Source: Pseudomonas sp. R-28-1W-6
GTDB taxonomy: Bacteria > Pseudomonadota > Gammaproteobacteria > Pseudomonadales > Pseudomonadaceae
Length of the DNA stretch: 64,000 nt
Direction of reading: 5' to 3'
NCBI RefSeq assembly: GCF_009799925.1
Contig: NZ_WELK01000001.1
Coordinates: forward strand, 744,001-808,000
Part shown: one piece after another, positions 26,281 through 34,659 of the stretch
Layout: each line of letters opens with the position of its first letter
Numbering within the stretch: position 1 is the first letter of the stretch
Program-made: the position numbers and the translations under genes
The notes under the pieces: generated by a model
What the model was told of the DNA's origin: nothing
The model's database searches: none
The model's input: the letters and a program-made list of their open reading frames with translations, nothing else

Positions 26281-26519
26281 CTCAAGAGAGCAGTTTTTAA
26301 CCTCCCCCCCTTACCCCCCCTAATCACCCCCCTACTCCAAACAACCTGAAACCCAGTAAATACAAGGGTTCCATACATATAAGGGGGGCAGGGGGTTAAG
26401 GGGTGTAAGTATTGGGTATTGTTTTTTAATCTAATCTTTTTCTGTGTGTCCCTGTTTTTACCCCCCTTGCCCCCCTGCCTCCCAAACCACCCTGAAGGCC
26501 CCGTGTTTACTGGGTTTCA
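26281..26519. other. Candidate replication origin: inverted repeats and G/C tracts
   Basis: In the gap between divergent gene units, just upstream of the AlpA and primase genes. An exact 14-bp inverted repeat TGAAACCCAGTAAA (26347-26360 and complement 26506-26519) flanks a G-rich tract (26383-26403) and a facing C-rich tract (26459-26479); a further C-tract cluster lies at 26301-26332, so G-quadruplexes could form on both strands. AT-rich DNA (about 26406-26460) lies between them. This combination next to a primase suggests an origin. The remainder of 25918-26785 has no convincing gene. Confidence 0.45.
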
Positions 26520-26785
26520 AGGTGGGTGGCACCCCGCCCCCTGGGTACCACCCCCTTTGGTTTGGCTCGCCCCGGCATGATGGAGCAGCCTCCTCCTGTG
26601 GACATATCCAAGACGAAGAAAGGTCTGCCCCCACCCCAGGTGCGCAAAAAACAACCAAAGAGGATCAAAAAATCACTTTGGTTCTCCCCCGCTCTCATGG
26701 GATAGTTTTGGGGTGCGCATGTACATCAGTAGGGCGGTGCCCGGAAACCTTAGCGCACACATCCAACCGTTTCCGGAGAGCTGCC

Positions 26786-26977
26786 ATGCAGAACACGATC
26801 CTGCGCGCCAATGATATTGTCGCCATCCTCAACATAGCCAAGCCCACCTTCTACCGCTGGGTCAAAGAAGGCATCTGCCCCGCTGGCTTCAAGTACGGCC
26901 CGAACACTACCGGCTGGCCTCGTGAGGTCGTCGAGCAGTGGCTGGCTGAAAAAGCCGCCAAGTCCTCCGCACAGTAA
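26786..26977 (+). CDS. AlpA-family DNA-binding protein (excisionase/activator type)
   Basis: 63 residues from ATG 26786 with GGAGAG upstream; a much longer open frame to 26444 runs through repeat-rich noncoding DNA and is rejected. The sequence is a single winged-helix/MerR-like unit: LRANDIVAILNIAKPTFYRW, then VKEGICPAGFKYGPNTTGWP, then REVVEQWLAEKA, the AlpA pattern. In satellites such proteins activate integrase or excision, or control the switch between integration and replication. It is 17 bp upstream of the primase gene and presumably co-transcribed. Confidence 0.9.
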   Translation: MQNTILRANDIVAILNIAKPTFYRWVKEGICPAGFKYGPNTTGWPREVVEQWLAEKAAKSSAQ

Positions 26978-26994
26978 CCGGCTGGGGACGGCTC

Positions 26995-29250
26995 ATGAGA
27001 AACAACATTCCGCTGGAGCTGCAACAGCTCCCGCAGTGGGTTTGCGCGGGCGCAGACAAGCAACCACTGAACCCGAAGACCGGCAAACCGGCTTCTGTCT
27101 CCGACATATCCACATGGGCAACCTATGAGGAGGCCTGCGCGGCAGGCTTCCCGCATGTGGGCTTCGTGCTTACCGAAGCTGACCCGTACACGATCATCGA
27201 CCTTGACAACAAGCCGGAGAAGCCCTGCACTCCGGAGCAGTGGGCACGCCACCAGAAAATCCTCGAGGCGTTTGACAGCTACACCGAACGCAGCACCAGT
27301 GGCACGGGCTACCACATTGTTGTGAAGGGCACCATCCCTGCCGGCGTACACCGGGACAACGTGGAGGTCTACTCCCAGTCTCGGTATATGATCTGCACCG
27401 GAGACGTGGTGCGTAATAGCCCCATCAACGACCACCAGCCGCTACTGGATGTCATCTACGGCGAGATGAAGCCGGATGAGATGGCTGAACTGGTGGAAGT
27501 GGAAAGCGTTCTCGACGATGATGAAGTCCTCGCGATGGCTATGCGGGCCGCCAACGCCGAGAAGTTCAATGCCCTGTGTGCCTGCACCAGTTCCAGCGGC
27601 AACGGGGAAAGGAAGGTTCACGGCACCTACACCGAACTCGGCTATGAAAGCCAGTCCGAGGCAGACTTTGCCCTGCTGTCCATCCTGGCCTACTACACCA
27701 CCGACAATGAACAGGTGCGCCGGCTGTTCCGGATGTCGGGGCTGGGCAAGCGGGACAAGGCGGTCAACGATAACAAGTACCTGAACCGGGCGCTGTCCAA
27801 GATTCGGGCAAAGCAGCCCCCACTTGTGGATCAGCTGGAAGTTGAAGCGCTGGTGGCTAAGGCGGTAGCCACCCACCACAAAACCAACCCCGTTCCCGTA
27901 CCTGGCAACGCCGAGGCGAGCCCTATCGTACCGGGCGTGTCCCTACCCCCTGGCCTAGTTGGGGATATTGCCCAGTACATTTTTCAAAGTGCGATCCGCC
28001 CTGTGCCAGAGGTGGCACTCGTTGCCGCACTAGGTCTGGTCGCAGGTATCAGCTCGCGTAGCTACAACGTGAGCCAGACGGGGCTGAACCTGTATCTGAT
28101 CCTTCTGGGGAAGACCGGCGTTGGCAAGGAAGGTGGGAAGCAGGGCATTAACCGCCTGATCGCCGCGGTGCGCCCGCAAGTGCCAATGGTGGACCAGTAT
28201 GTCGGCCCAAGTGCGTTCGCATCCGGGCAAGCCTTGGTGAAGCACTTCAACGAACAACCATGCTTCTACTCGGTACTGGATGAGTTCGGACACACCCTCA
28301 AGCGCATCACCGCGCCAAAGGCCTCCGGGGCAGAGTTGGCTCTTCACAAGGAGCTGCTGGCCCTCTACTCGCATAGCGGCCCGGAAGACTTTATTGGTGT
28401 GCAAGCGCACAGCGACAAGGAGAAGAACACCGCCGTCGTTCGCTCCCCTGGCCTAACGATCATCGGAGAGTCGACACCGGATGTTTTCTTCGACTGCCTA
28501 GACAGCGCCTTGATTCAGGATGGGCTGGTCCCCCGCCTGCTGGTTGTCGAGTACGCCGGGGGCCGCCCACCACGCAACCGCCAGGCTGGCGGCAAACCCG
28601 CGGCGACGCTGGTTAAGCGACTCGTTGACCTTGTCACTGTAGCCATCCAGACCGGGCAAAACGGCCGCTCCGCGACTGTGGAGCTATCTGCGGACGCTGA
28701 GGACATGCTGGATGCCTTCGACAGCGAGTGTGATGACCACATCAACAGAGGGGGCTCCACCGAAGTCCAGTTGTGGAACCGAGCGCATCTCAACGCCTTG
28801 AGGGTAGCGGCGGTTCTGGCTGTTGGCAGCAGTCCGCATACCCCTGTGGTTAACACCGAGCATGCCCGCTGGGCCATCGACTTCGTACGCCGCAGCCTGA
28901 GCACAGTGCAATCACGGTTTGATCGAGGTGAGGCTGGTGGCAGCGATATGAGCAAGGCAGAAGCTGTACTCCACAAGGCCGTCCAAGCCTTCCTCACCAT
29001 GACACCCGAGGAGCGGGCGAAGAAGCACCTGGGCATTCCGGCAAAGATGCGTGAGGGGTTAGCGATCCCCCATGACTTTTTGCGCCGTAGAGCGCGGGAC
29101 GTGCAGCCCTTCAAAGGCAATCCGCGCCTGCTGGGGGAAATCCTGGTCGATATGGTCAAGGCCGAGGTTCTAACCAAGGTCCCCCCGCAACAGGCGCTTG
29201 AGCAGTACGGCAGCAAGGGCGACTGCTATGTCGTCGGTCCGAACTTCTAA
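26995..29250 (+). CDS. Primase-polymerase with C-terminal P-loop ATPase (replication protein, element 1)
   Basis: 751 residues. The N-terminal part (about 1-160) has the archaeo-eukaryotic-primase signature: DLDN near 70 for the metal Asp pair, STSGTGYHIVVKG near 100-112 for the His motif, and a later VEVYSQSRYMICTGD; this resembles NrS-1-type phage polymerases. A helical linker (about 170-310) is followed by a DUF3987-like ATPase with P-loop LLGKTGVGKEGG near 369-380 and FYSVLDEFGHTLK near 423 as a likely Walker B. It would initiate and unwind DNA for element replication. The start ATG follows the AlpA gene by 17 bp. The next gene encodes a paralogue of its ATPase half. Confidence 0.85.
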   Translation: MRNNIPLELQQLPQWVCAGADKQPLNPKTGKPASVSDISTWATYEEACAAGFPHVGFVLTEADPYTIIDLDNKPEKPCTPEQWARHQKILEAFDSYTERSTSGTGYHIVVKGTIPAGVHRDNVEVYSQSRYMICTGDVVRNSPINDHQPLLDVIYGEMKPDEMAELVEVESVLDDDEVLAMAMRAANAEKFNALCACTSSSGNGERKVHGTYTELGYESQSEADFALLSILAYYTTDNEQVRRLFRMSGLGKRDKAVNDNKYLNRALSKIRAKQPPLVDQLEVEALVAKAVATHHKTNPVPVPGNAEASPIVPGVSLPPGLVGDIAQYIFQSAIRPVPEVALVAALGLVAGISSRSYNVSQTGLNLYLILLGKTGVGKEGGKQGINRLIAAVRPQVPMVDQYVGPSAFASGQALVKHFNEQPCFYSVLDEFGHTLKRITAPKASGAELALHKELLALYSHSGPEDFIGVQAHSDKEKNTAVVRSPGLTIIGESTPDVFFDCLDSALIQDGLVPRLLVVEYAGGRPPRNRQAGGKPAATLVKRLVDLVTVAIQTGQNGRSATVELSADAEDMLDAFDSECDDHINRGGSTEVQLWNRAHLNALRVAAVLAVGSSPHTPVVNTEHARWAIDFVRRSLSTVQSRFDRGEAGGSDMSKAEAVLHKAVQAFLTMTPEERAKKHLGIPAKMREGLAIPHDFLRRRARDVQPFKGNPRLLGEILVDMVKAEVLTKVPPQQALEQYGSKGDCYVVGPNF

Positions 29251-29266
29251 TCCAGGAGAAGCACCC

Positions 29267-30298
29267 ATGACAAGCAAACACACCCTCGGCATGGTTCCCG
29301 AGATAGCTGACTTCATCCACCACAGCAGCCCGATCGCTAGTAGCGATCTGGCACTGGGTGCCGCCATCGCCGTTATGTCCTCTTTCGCCGCTGGGCGGTA
29401 TTGCATCCAGCCAAAGGGGGTGCCCGAAGCCAGCGTAGTCACGCAAGGCGTCATGCTGCTGGGGGAATGCGGCACCGGCAAGGGGGCAGCTATGGAAGGA
29501 GCCGAGCGGCTGTTTCAGGTAGTAGGCGACCCGGCGATAGCCACAGGTTTCTCGACACCGGAGGTACTGTGGAACTCTGCCACCCAGACCCCTGGCCTGC
29601 TTTTGCTTCTGGCGAATGAAGACCATCACAGCCTAGCGGCAAGAGACCCAGGCTTCGGGCAAGAACGCCCCCAACCAGCGCAATCGGACGTGCTCTTCAG
29701 CCTACAGTCGCACACGACCGGCATGGATGCCGTCTTTTACCCTCGTCCGAGTCGCAGTGCTGACTTCAAGCGGCGGCACCGACAAGCACCTGTCACCATC
29801 CTGGCGGAAACTACCCCCCAGGCCATGCGTGAACGGTTGCCGTTGTGGATGGACAGCAGCCCGTTCTATGGGGAGCTGCTGTTCGTTGGTGCGGTTCGAT
29901 TGCAAAAGGTCCGCAACCCCGCCCCTTGTAGGGTGGTTCCCCCAACGCTGCTTGCCAGGCTGAGGGAGTTGACGGCGCTGCGTCCCAGTGTGGAGCTGGT
30001 CATGGTGCAGATGGACCAAGAGGCGGAAGCGGACTACCGCACCCTTGTGGACTACTGCCGTTCTGCCGTTCCACCCCACGAGCCGGATGCTATGGCCTTG
30101 CTGGCACAGAGGGTGCTGAACGTCGCGACACTGTATGCCATCGGGATTGACCACAGGCAACCCGTCGTGACCCGCCAGCTCATCAAGGAGGCGGCAAACC
30201 TGGCTGTCTGGAGTAGGGAGCTAGCCCGTGCAGGGCTACAAGGCGTGCCCAGGGACTTCACTGAACTGGTTGCTGACCAGTTCCCTGTCGTCCACTAG
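29267..30298 (+). CDS. Stand-alone DUF3987-like P-loop ATPase (element 1)
   Basis: 343 residues from ATG 29267 with AGGAGA upstream, 16 bp after the primase gene. The P-loop LLGECGTGKGAAME lies near 63-76 and a Walker-B-like LLLLLANEDHHSL near 125. The region from residue 10 to about 135 runs parallel to the ATPase half of the preceding primase (LGKTGVGKE against LGECGTGKG, both preceded by an ALG.A..... AG/AAGR segment), so the two appear to be paralogues after duplication. A hetero-oligomeric helicase or loader is a reasonable guess. The gene ends just before the right terminator of element 1. Confidence 0.75.
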   Translation: MTSKHTLGMVPEIADFIHHSSPIASSDLALGAAIAVMSSFAAGRYCIQPKGVPEASVVTQGVMLLGECGTGKGAAMEGAERLFQVVGDPAIATGFSTPEVLWNSATQTPGLLLLLANEDHHSLAARDPGFGQERPQPAQSDVLFSLQSHTTGMDAVFYPRPSRSADFKRRHRQAPVTILAETTPQAMRERLPLWMDSSPFYGELLFVGAVRLQKVRNPAPCRVVPPTLLARLRELTALRPSVELVMVQMDQEAEADYRTLVDYCRSAVPPHEPDAMALLAQRVLNVATLYAIGIDHRQPVVTRQLIKEAANLAVWSRELARAGLQGVPRDFTELVADQFPVVH

Positions 30299-30354
30299 CA
30301 CGTGGGCCGGGTGTACCCCTGGGAGGGGTGTTTAACCCCCGGCTACACCCCCGG

Positions 30355-30390
30355 AAAATAAAAAAGGGTTACGTTTTCACGTAACCCTTT
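30355..30390 (-). terminator. Terminator at the right end of element 1 (reads from the tRNA side)
   Basis: Stem AAAGGGTTACG/CGTAACCCTTT with a four-base loop. On the minus strand it is followed by a T-rich tail (complement of AAAATAAAAAA). It sits seven bases left of the middle repeat, where it would terminate tRNA-Thr transcripts when element 1 alone occupied the site. It can also terminate the ATPase gene on the plus strand. Confidence 0.85.
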
Positions 30391-30396
30391 GTTTTA

Positions 30397-30443
30397 TATG
30401 GTGCCGGCACCAGGAATCGAACCCGGGACCTACTGATTACAAG
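30397..30443 (-). repeat. Middle attachment repeat between elements 1 and 2
   Basis: Identical over 47 bp to the 3' end of the intact tRNA-Thr (42651-42697) and one base different from the left copy. The sequence diverges immediately after the anticodon loop, so no tRNA is formed here. Confidence 0.92.
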
Positions 30444-30532
30444 GCCCGCATTATACCTTCCAGCTGGACACAGGTGTGCTTTTAAGGACGGAAAATTCCT
30501 TTGTGAATCAAAGGCTCAGGCACATCATTAGT

Positions 30533-30596
30533 CCGTGTCTGTTCGCTTGTGTGTGTGAGTGACCAGGCTCTATACAGACACAATATAGACACGGGA
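30533..30596. repeat. Putative integrase arm-type sites, left end of element 2
   Basis: CCGTGTCTGT (30533-30542) is the inverse of ACAGACACGG, and a 23-bp unit at 30574-30596 (ACAGACAC..TAGACACGGGA pattern) recurs at the right end of the element at 42575-42597. The position between the att repeat and the integrase start, and at the opposite terminus, fits arm-type sites. The unit also overlaps the integrase promoter area, so it may autoregulate. Confidence 0.55.
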
Positions 30597-30607
30597 GGTA
30601 CGGCATC

Positions 30608-32050
30608 ATGGCCACCACCATCGAAGGGGGCGAGAAAAAGAAAACCGGGATCATCCTCAACAACCTGCTAATCAAAGCCGCGTGCGCTGAGGCCAAGAAG
30701 TCTAAAAAGGAGGTGTGGCTGACAGAAGCAGGCGGCCGGGGCGAAGGCCGCATGCGTCTGCGCGCGTTCCCTAACGGCGAGCACGTCTTCTATTACAGGT
30801 ATTCCCTGGACGGGGTGCAAAAGCAGCTGCGCATCGATAAGGAAGACCTGGCCGAAGCCAGGGACAAAGCCAGCCGTCTGGCAGACCTGTATCGAGCTGG
30901 CCACCGCGATCTGCACGGCTACCTGGCTCAGACCCGCGCCATCGAGGATGCTGCCCGCGAGGCCGCCGCCCGCGAGCTGGAAGCCAAAGCGCGGCAGGGC
31001 ACCCTGGCACAGCTGCTCGCCGACTACATCGCCGACCTTGATCGGCGTGGCAAGAGCAGCGCGAAGGACGTGCGTGGCGCCTTCCGGCTGGACGTGCTGA
31101 CAGCTTTCCCTTCCATGGCAGCCAAGCCGGCCAAGGAGATAACCAGCGGTGACATTACCCGCATGCTGCGGCACTGCCTCACCCGTCCCGTGGCGAGCAA
31201 GGGCCGAGGCAAGAGACTCACACCGGCTAGCGCCAGCAATAACAAGTTGCGCCAGGCGGCCAAGTTGCGCGCCTACCTGCAAGCTGCATTCGGCTTCGGT
31301 CTGACTGCCGACAACGACGCGCTGCGCGCTGACGGAGAAGTGTTGTTTGGCCTGAGCTTCAACCCGGTAGCCAATACCAAAACCATAGAAGGCGCCGACC
31401 GGGCAGAGACTTGGGCGCTGACCAAGGATGAGCTGCGCCAAGTGTTGATGGCCATCGAGGGTCTGCCCGAGCGGCGCCGCTCGATTGCCAAGAGTATGTT
31501 GTACCTGGCCGGCCAGCGGGTGCAGATGCTCTGCCGTGTTACCTGGGCCGACCTGTACGACGACGGTGAGCATGGACCAGTACTTCAGATGATGGACCTG
31601 AAGGGTGGCAAGGGTACGCCGCCACGTGCGCACCTGATCCCCATGACCGAGCGCTTGGGCGAGGTCATGGCGCCGCTGCTGGCACTGTGCGGTACTGACG
31701 CGCCCGGTCCCTTCACCCTACGCGGCAAAGCCCCCGCCACAAGCGGTACGCTACAGAAGATATTCGCCGAGCTGGGCGACCAGCTAGCTGCGGTAGGTAA
31801 GACCCGCCGCTTCACCTGGCTGAATATGCGCTGCACCGTCGAAACGCATCTGGCAGCCCTGGGCGTGAATCAGGAGCGCCGCGCCTGGCTCCTGTCGCAT
31901 GGCCGCACTGGCGTGCAGGCGAAGCATTATGACCGCTATTCGTACCTGCCGGAGAAACGCCAGGACTTGGACAAGTGGACGCGCTACCTGGACCAACTCG
32001 CCAGCGGCGAGGCACGGACGAACGTCGTGCAGCTACATGCGGAGGCGTGA
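30608..32050 (+). CDS. int: Tyrosine recombinase (integrase) of element 2
   Basis: 480 residues, ATG 30608 with GGAGG upstream. The N-terminal DUF4102-like arm domain has RMRLRAFPNGEHVFYYRYSL (about 40-60), followed by a core-binding domain rich in Lys/Ala, and a catalytic domain with Arg in GQRVQMLCRVTW (about 301), Lys in LKGGKGTPP, WLNMRCTVETHLAALG (about 404, box II, where the usual first His of HxxR is Leu), LLSHGRTG (about 430) and Tyr in KHYDRYSYLPEK (about 441). It is unrelated in detail to the integrase of element 1 although both use the same tRNA site. Confidence 0.92.
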   Translation: MATTIEGGEKKKTGIILNNLLIKAACAEAKKSKKEVWLTEAGGRGEGRMRLRAFPNGEHVFYYRYSLDGVQKQLRIDKEDLAEARDKASRLADLYRAGHRDLHGYLAQTRAIEDAAREAAARELEAKARQGTLAQLLADYIADLDRRGKSSAKDVRGAFRLDVLTAFPSMAAKPAKEITSGDITRMLRHCLTRPVASKGRGKRLTPASASNNKLRQAAKLRAYLQAAFGFGLTADNDALRADGEVLFGLSFNPVANTKTIEGADRAETWALTKDELRQVLMAIEGLPERRRSIAKSMLYLAGQRVQMLCRVTWADLYDDGEHGPVLQMMDLKGGKGTPPRAHLIPMTERLGEVMAPLLALCGTDAPGPFTLRGKAPATSGTLQKIFAELGDQLAAVGKTRRFTWLNMRCTVETHLAALGVNQERRAWLLSHGRTGVQAKHYDRYSYLPEKRQDLDKWTRYLDQLASGEARTNVVQLHAEA

Positions 32051-32053
32051 ACC

Positions 32054-32371
32054 ATGGCAACCCTGGCCGCTCGACTCAAGGCACTGAACAAGCGTGTTGC
32101 CGCGCTGGAGCAAGACAGCGACCCCGCTGTGCAGGCGGTCTTGCTGCGGCTAGAAGCTTGCCTCGACGAAATCGACAAGGTGCTACCGCCAACGCGCCGT
32201 GGTCGACCAAAACAGCCTGATCTGTTGATACTGCCCTGGTTTGTCGATTCGGCTAAGAAGCTGGGGATGAAGACCGATAAGGCGGTGCTACAACGTCTTC
32301 TCCGCGGCGACAGGGGTAGCCTCAAGACCTGGCAGAACCAGCTCGCCAAGGCACGCAAGCTGCTGCACTAG
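32054..32371 (+). CDS. Small protein following the integrase (element 2)
   Basis: 105 residues, starting three bases after the integrase stop with GGAGG inside the integrase end, so it is co-translated. The N-terminal 45 residues are a Leu/Ala/Glu-rich helix that may coil (LKALNKRVAALEQD); a basic patch RRGRPKQPD follows near 50; the C-terminal part is helical (KTDKAVLQRLLRGDRGSLKT). No family recognised. Tight coupling to int suggests a role in recombination or DNA binding, but this is inference. Confidence 0.65.
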   Translation: MATLAARLKALNKRVAALEQDSDPAVQAVLLRLEACLDEIDKVLPPTRRGRPKQPDLLILPWFVDSAKKLGMKTDKAVLQRLLRGDRGSLKTWQNQLAKARKLLH

Positions 32372-32382
32372 CCACTCGTCGT

Positions 32383-32410
32383 CCCGAAAAATTCTGGGAA
32401 TTTTTTCGGG
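32383..32410. terminator. Hairpin between integrase unit and replication unit
   Basis: CCCGAAAAATTC/GAATTTTTTCGGG, a 12-bp stem with one extra T, lies just after the preceding gene. It may terminate the int unit or act as an operator for the Xis-primase unit. TGCGCTTCAGCGCA follows immediately as a second small palindrome. Confidence 0.5.
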
Positions 32411-32464
32411 ATGCGCTTCAGCGCAATGTCTCCCCCATGGCCACCGAGTCATTCGGAGACAAAC

Positions 32465-32653
32465 ATGGAACAGCACCTTTTCAGCCCCAACAGTGCCGCA
32501 CGGGCGCTCGACGTGAGCCGCAGCAAGGTTTACGACCTGATGAAACGCGGCCTTCTTCACTACGTTGTGATCGAGTCTGACCGCAGGATTCCGGCGAGCG
32601 AAATCGCTCGCATCGCGGCCGAAGGCATCCCTGCGAAGTCCGAGCAGGCGTGA
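32465..32653 (+). CDS. Excisionase/AlpA-like helix-turn-helix protein (element 2)
   Basis: 62 residues, ATG 32465 with CGGAGA upstream. A single DNA-binding unit of the excisionase/MerR type: FSPNSAARALDVSRSKVYDL, then MKRGLLHYVVIESDRRIPAS, then EIARIAAEG. Such proteins bend DNA for excision or regulate element genes. The stop overlaps the primase-helicase start, so both are translated together. It is functionally equivalent to, but different in sequence from, the AlpA-like protein of element 1. Confidence 0.88.
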   Translation: MEQHLFSPNSAARALDVSRSKVYDLMKRGLLHYVVIESDRRIPASEIARIAAEGIPAKSEQA

Positions 32654-34659
32654 TCGGCATGGCCGACCTCGGCACTCCGCTGGACTTTGCGCTGCGCTAT
32701 GCCGCGCATGGCATGCCTGTCCTGCCCCTGCATTCGGTGCGCGATGGCCGGTGCTCCTGCGGCAAACCAGGTTGCGCAAGTGTGGGCAAGCATCCGCGCA
32801 CGGAACATGGGGCACACGACGCCTCAACCGACGCGGAAACGATCCGGGCCTGGTGGAAGCAATGGCCCGACGCGAATGTCGGCCTGGCCCTGGATGGCCT
32901 CGTGGTGATCGATATTGACCCGCGCAATGGCGGCAATTTGCAGGCGATACCACAGCAATTGCCCGAGACTTGCCATGCCCGCACGGGCGGTGGCGGTTCG
33001 CATCACATCTTTCGGGCCCAAAACGGCACAAAGTACGCGGGCCGGCTCGGTCAGGGCATTGACCTCAAGAGCGGCGATGGCAGCTACATCGTCGTTGCGC
33101 CAAGTGTCCATGCAAGCGGCGCTGCCTACGAATGGGATGCCGCACCTTGGGAGCAAGAACCGGCCCCGGCGCCGGACTGGCTGCCAGTGAAAAGCGACAG
33201 CGCAGCCGCACAGACAGAGCTGACCCTGGACCTTGCTACGGTTGATCAGGTAGCCCTGTCTGTGCGGCTGGCTGCGGTACAGGCCGACTCCGATCTGCGG
33301 CAGCTACTGGACGGCAGGCCACCGCTGTGGGGGACTGACACATCAGGCAGTGGCCTGGATTTCGCCCTGGCGCTGGTATTGAAGCGACTGCATTTCAGCC
33401 CGGCTGAAATATTCGTCTGCATGGCCAACTACCCGTACGGTAAAAAAGATGGGCGCACAGCGGAGTACCTGAACAGGACCATCGCGAAGGTCTGTGCGCC
33501 GCCCGCTGCGCCGGCTGCGAGCGTTCCCGAAGCTGACGACTTCGCACCGTATTTATCCGAGTTTTGGGATGACTCCCTGGAAATCGACTGGCTGATCCGC
33601 GACTTTCTGGAGGATAACGTAACAGCCGAGATATGGGGGCCGGCTGGTAGCTATAAAACGTTTCTCGCGCTCGACATAGCCGTGTCGGTCGGTGGCGGCA
33701 TCGACTGGCACGGCAACGAAGTAGAGCGATCCGGCCCTGTTCTCTACGTCTGCGGCGAAGGGCGCACCGGTATCAACCGGCGGATCAAGGCGCTGTGCCA
33801 GAAACGCGGCCTGGGGCGTGACGTGCCTATCCGGGTGTCCAAGATGCCGTTACTGCTGAGTAAGAGCGAGCAGGCCAAGTTCCTGCAGGAAAAAATCGCC
33901 AGGTTCGACAGGCCACCCGTGTTGATCATCGTCGACACGCTGGCGCGTAACTTCGGCGGCAATGAGAACTCGGCCGAGGACATGGGCGCTTTCCTCGACA
34001 ACGTGGAAACGATCCGCCGTCTGTGCAATGCCACTGTGTTGATCATTCACCACTGCGGGCATGACGGGTCGCATGCGCGCGGGTCGTATGCGCTGCATGC
34101 CGGGGTAGACGCCGAATACCAGGCCAAGCCGGACAAAGCGCGCAAGGAACTGGTGCTGCAAAACAGCAAGATGAAAAACGCCGCCGACGGCGGATCGATT
34201 TTCTTACAAGCGGAAGTGACCAGCCTGATGAATGCCGACGGCAGCGTAGCCTTGGATAAAAAAGGTCAGCCTATCACCACCATCGTTATGCAAACGGGCA
34301 GTTCGCGGCAGGCCGACGCCGTTGCGGCGTTCTTCATGGCACATCCGGGGCTGGAAGGGGCGGGCCGGAGCAAATACAAGGAGCGCCTGCCGATTGTGCT
34401 GCAAAAGCTGTACGACACTCCGGGCGCAACCAAAATCGACTTGTGCAAGGCGTGCGGCGTGAAAGCCGGTGCGGCGCTCGATGTCCTGCTTCAACAGATG
34501 CGCTGCGAAGGCCTGCTGGATATGACCGCCATGCGGTTGACCGTGGAAGGCAAAAGGGCAGCTGAAACCTTTGGCAAACGGGCTGATATGCGGTTTGCCG
34601 ACCAGATAACCGAGAAAGCCGAACGGGAGGCTCTAGCACAAGGGTTTCAGGGTGCTTAG
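32650..34659 (+). CDS. PrimPol-helicase replication protein (element 2)
   Basis: 669 residues if the GTG at 32650 is used (an ATG at 32659 is an alternative). The N-terminal bifunctional primase/polymerase domain (about 5-180) shows a small Cys cluster (CSCGKPGCASVGKHPR), the catalytic VVIDIDPRNGG near 86-96 and GGGGSHHIF near 113. The middle AAA/RepA-like ATPase (about 310-500) has Walker A GPAGSYKT near 330, Walker B LIIVDTLAR near 425 and IHHCGHDGSHARGSYAL near 465. The C-terminus may be a winged helix (about 575-640). It would prime and unwind the element's DNA. Overlaps the Xis gene by four bases. Confidence 0.9.
   Translation: MIGMADLGTPLDFALRYAAHGMPVLPLHSVRDGRCSCGKPGCASVGKHPRTEHGAHDASTDAETIRAWWKQWPDANVGLALDGLVVIDIDPRNGGNLQAIPQQLPETCHARTGGGGSHHIFRAQNGTKYAGRLGQGIDLKSGDGSYIVVAPSVHASGAAYEWDAAPWEQEPAPAPDWLPVKSDSAAAQTELTLDLATVDQVALSVRLAAVQADSDLRQLLDGRPPLWGTDTSGSGLDFALALVLKRLHFSPAEIFVCMANYPYGKKDGRTAEYLNRTIAKVCAPPAAPAASVPEADDFAPYLSEFWDDSLEIDWLIRDFLEDNVTAEIWGPAGSYKTFLALDIAVSVGGGIDWHGNEVERSGPVLYVCGEGRTGINRRIKALCQKRGLGRDVPIRVSKMPLLLSKSEQAKFLQEKIARFDRPPVLIIVDTLARNFGGNENSAEDMGAFLDNVETIRRLCNATVLIIHHCGHDGSHARGSYALHAGVDAEYQAKPDKARKELVLQNSKMKNAADGGSIFLQAEVTSLMNADGSVALDKKGQPITTIVMQTGSSRQADAVAAFFMAHPGLEGAGRSKYKERLPIVLQKLYDTPGATKIDLCKACGVKAGAALDVLLQQMRCEGLLDMTAMRLTVEGKRAAETFGKRADMRFADQITEKAEREALAQGFQGA

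Larger units (their letters stand above)
19792..30443. mobile_element. Integrated element 1 (satellite-like, 10.6 kb)
   Basis: Bounded by 47-bp tRNA-Thr repeats. From the left: integrase (+), ApaLI-like restriction enzyme and methyltransferase (+), four genes on the minus strand (25606 down to 23315), a 1-kb repeat-rich gap, then AlpA-like protein, primase-polymerase and a P-loop ATPase (+). There are no capsid, portal or tail genes. Integrase, AlpA, primase and a GRPKGSRNK protein with a restriction cargo fit a phage satellite. An integrative plasmid-like element is the alternative. Confidence 0.8.

Noticed and set aside
26121-26378. 85-codon minus-strand frame in the element 1 gap
   Set aside because: No ribosome site, overlaps the G/C tracts, no family pattern.
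26281-26519. CRISPR array
   Set aside because: Repeats are inverted pairs and homopolymer tracts without regular spacers; no cas genes in the window.
26444-26785. N-terminal extension of the AlpA-like gene
   Set aside because: It translates the repeat-rich noncoding region; the ATG at 26786 has a good ribosome site and gives a complete AlpA unit.
30397-30443. Possible second tRNA-Thr gene
   Set aside because: Only the 3' part is present; the sequence diverges right after the anticodon loop, so no D arm or acceptor 5' strand exists. It is an attachment repeat.
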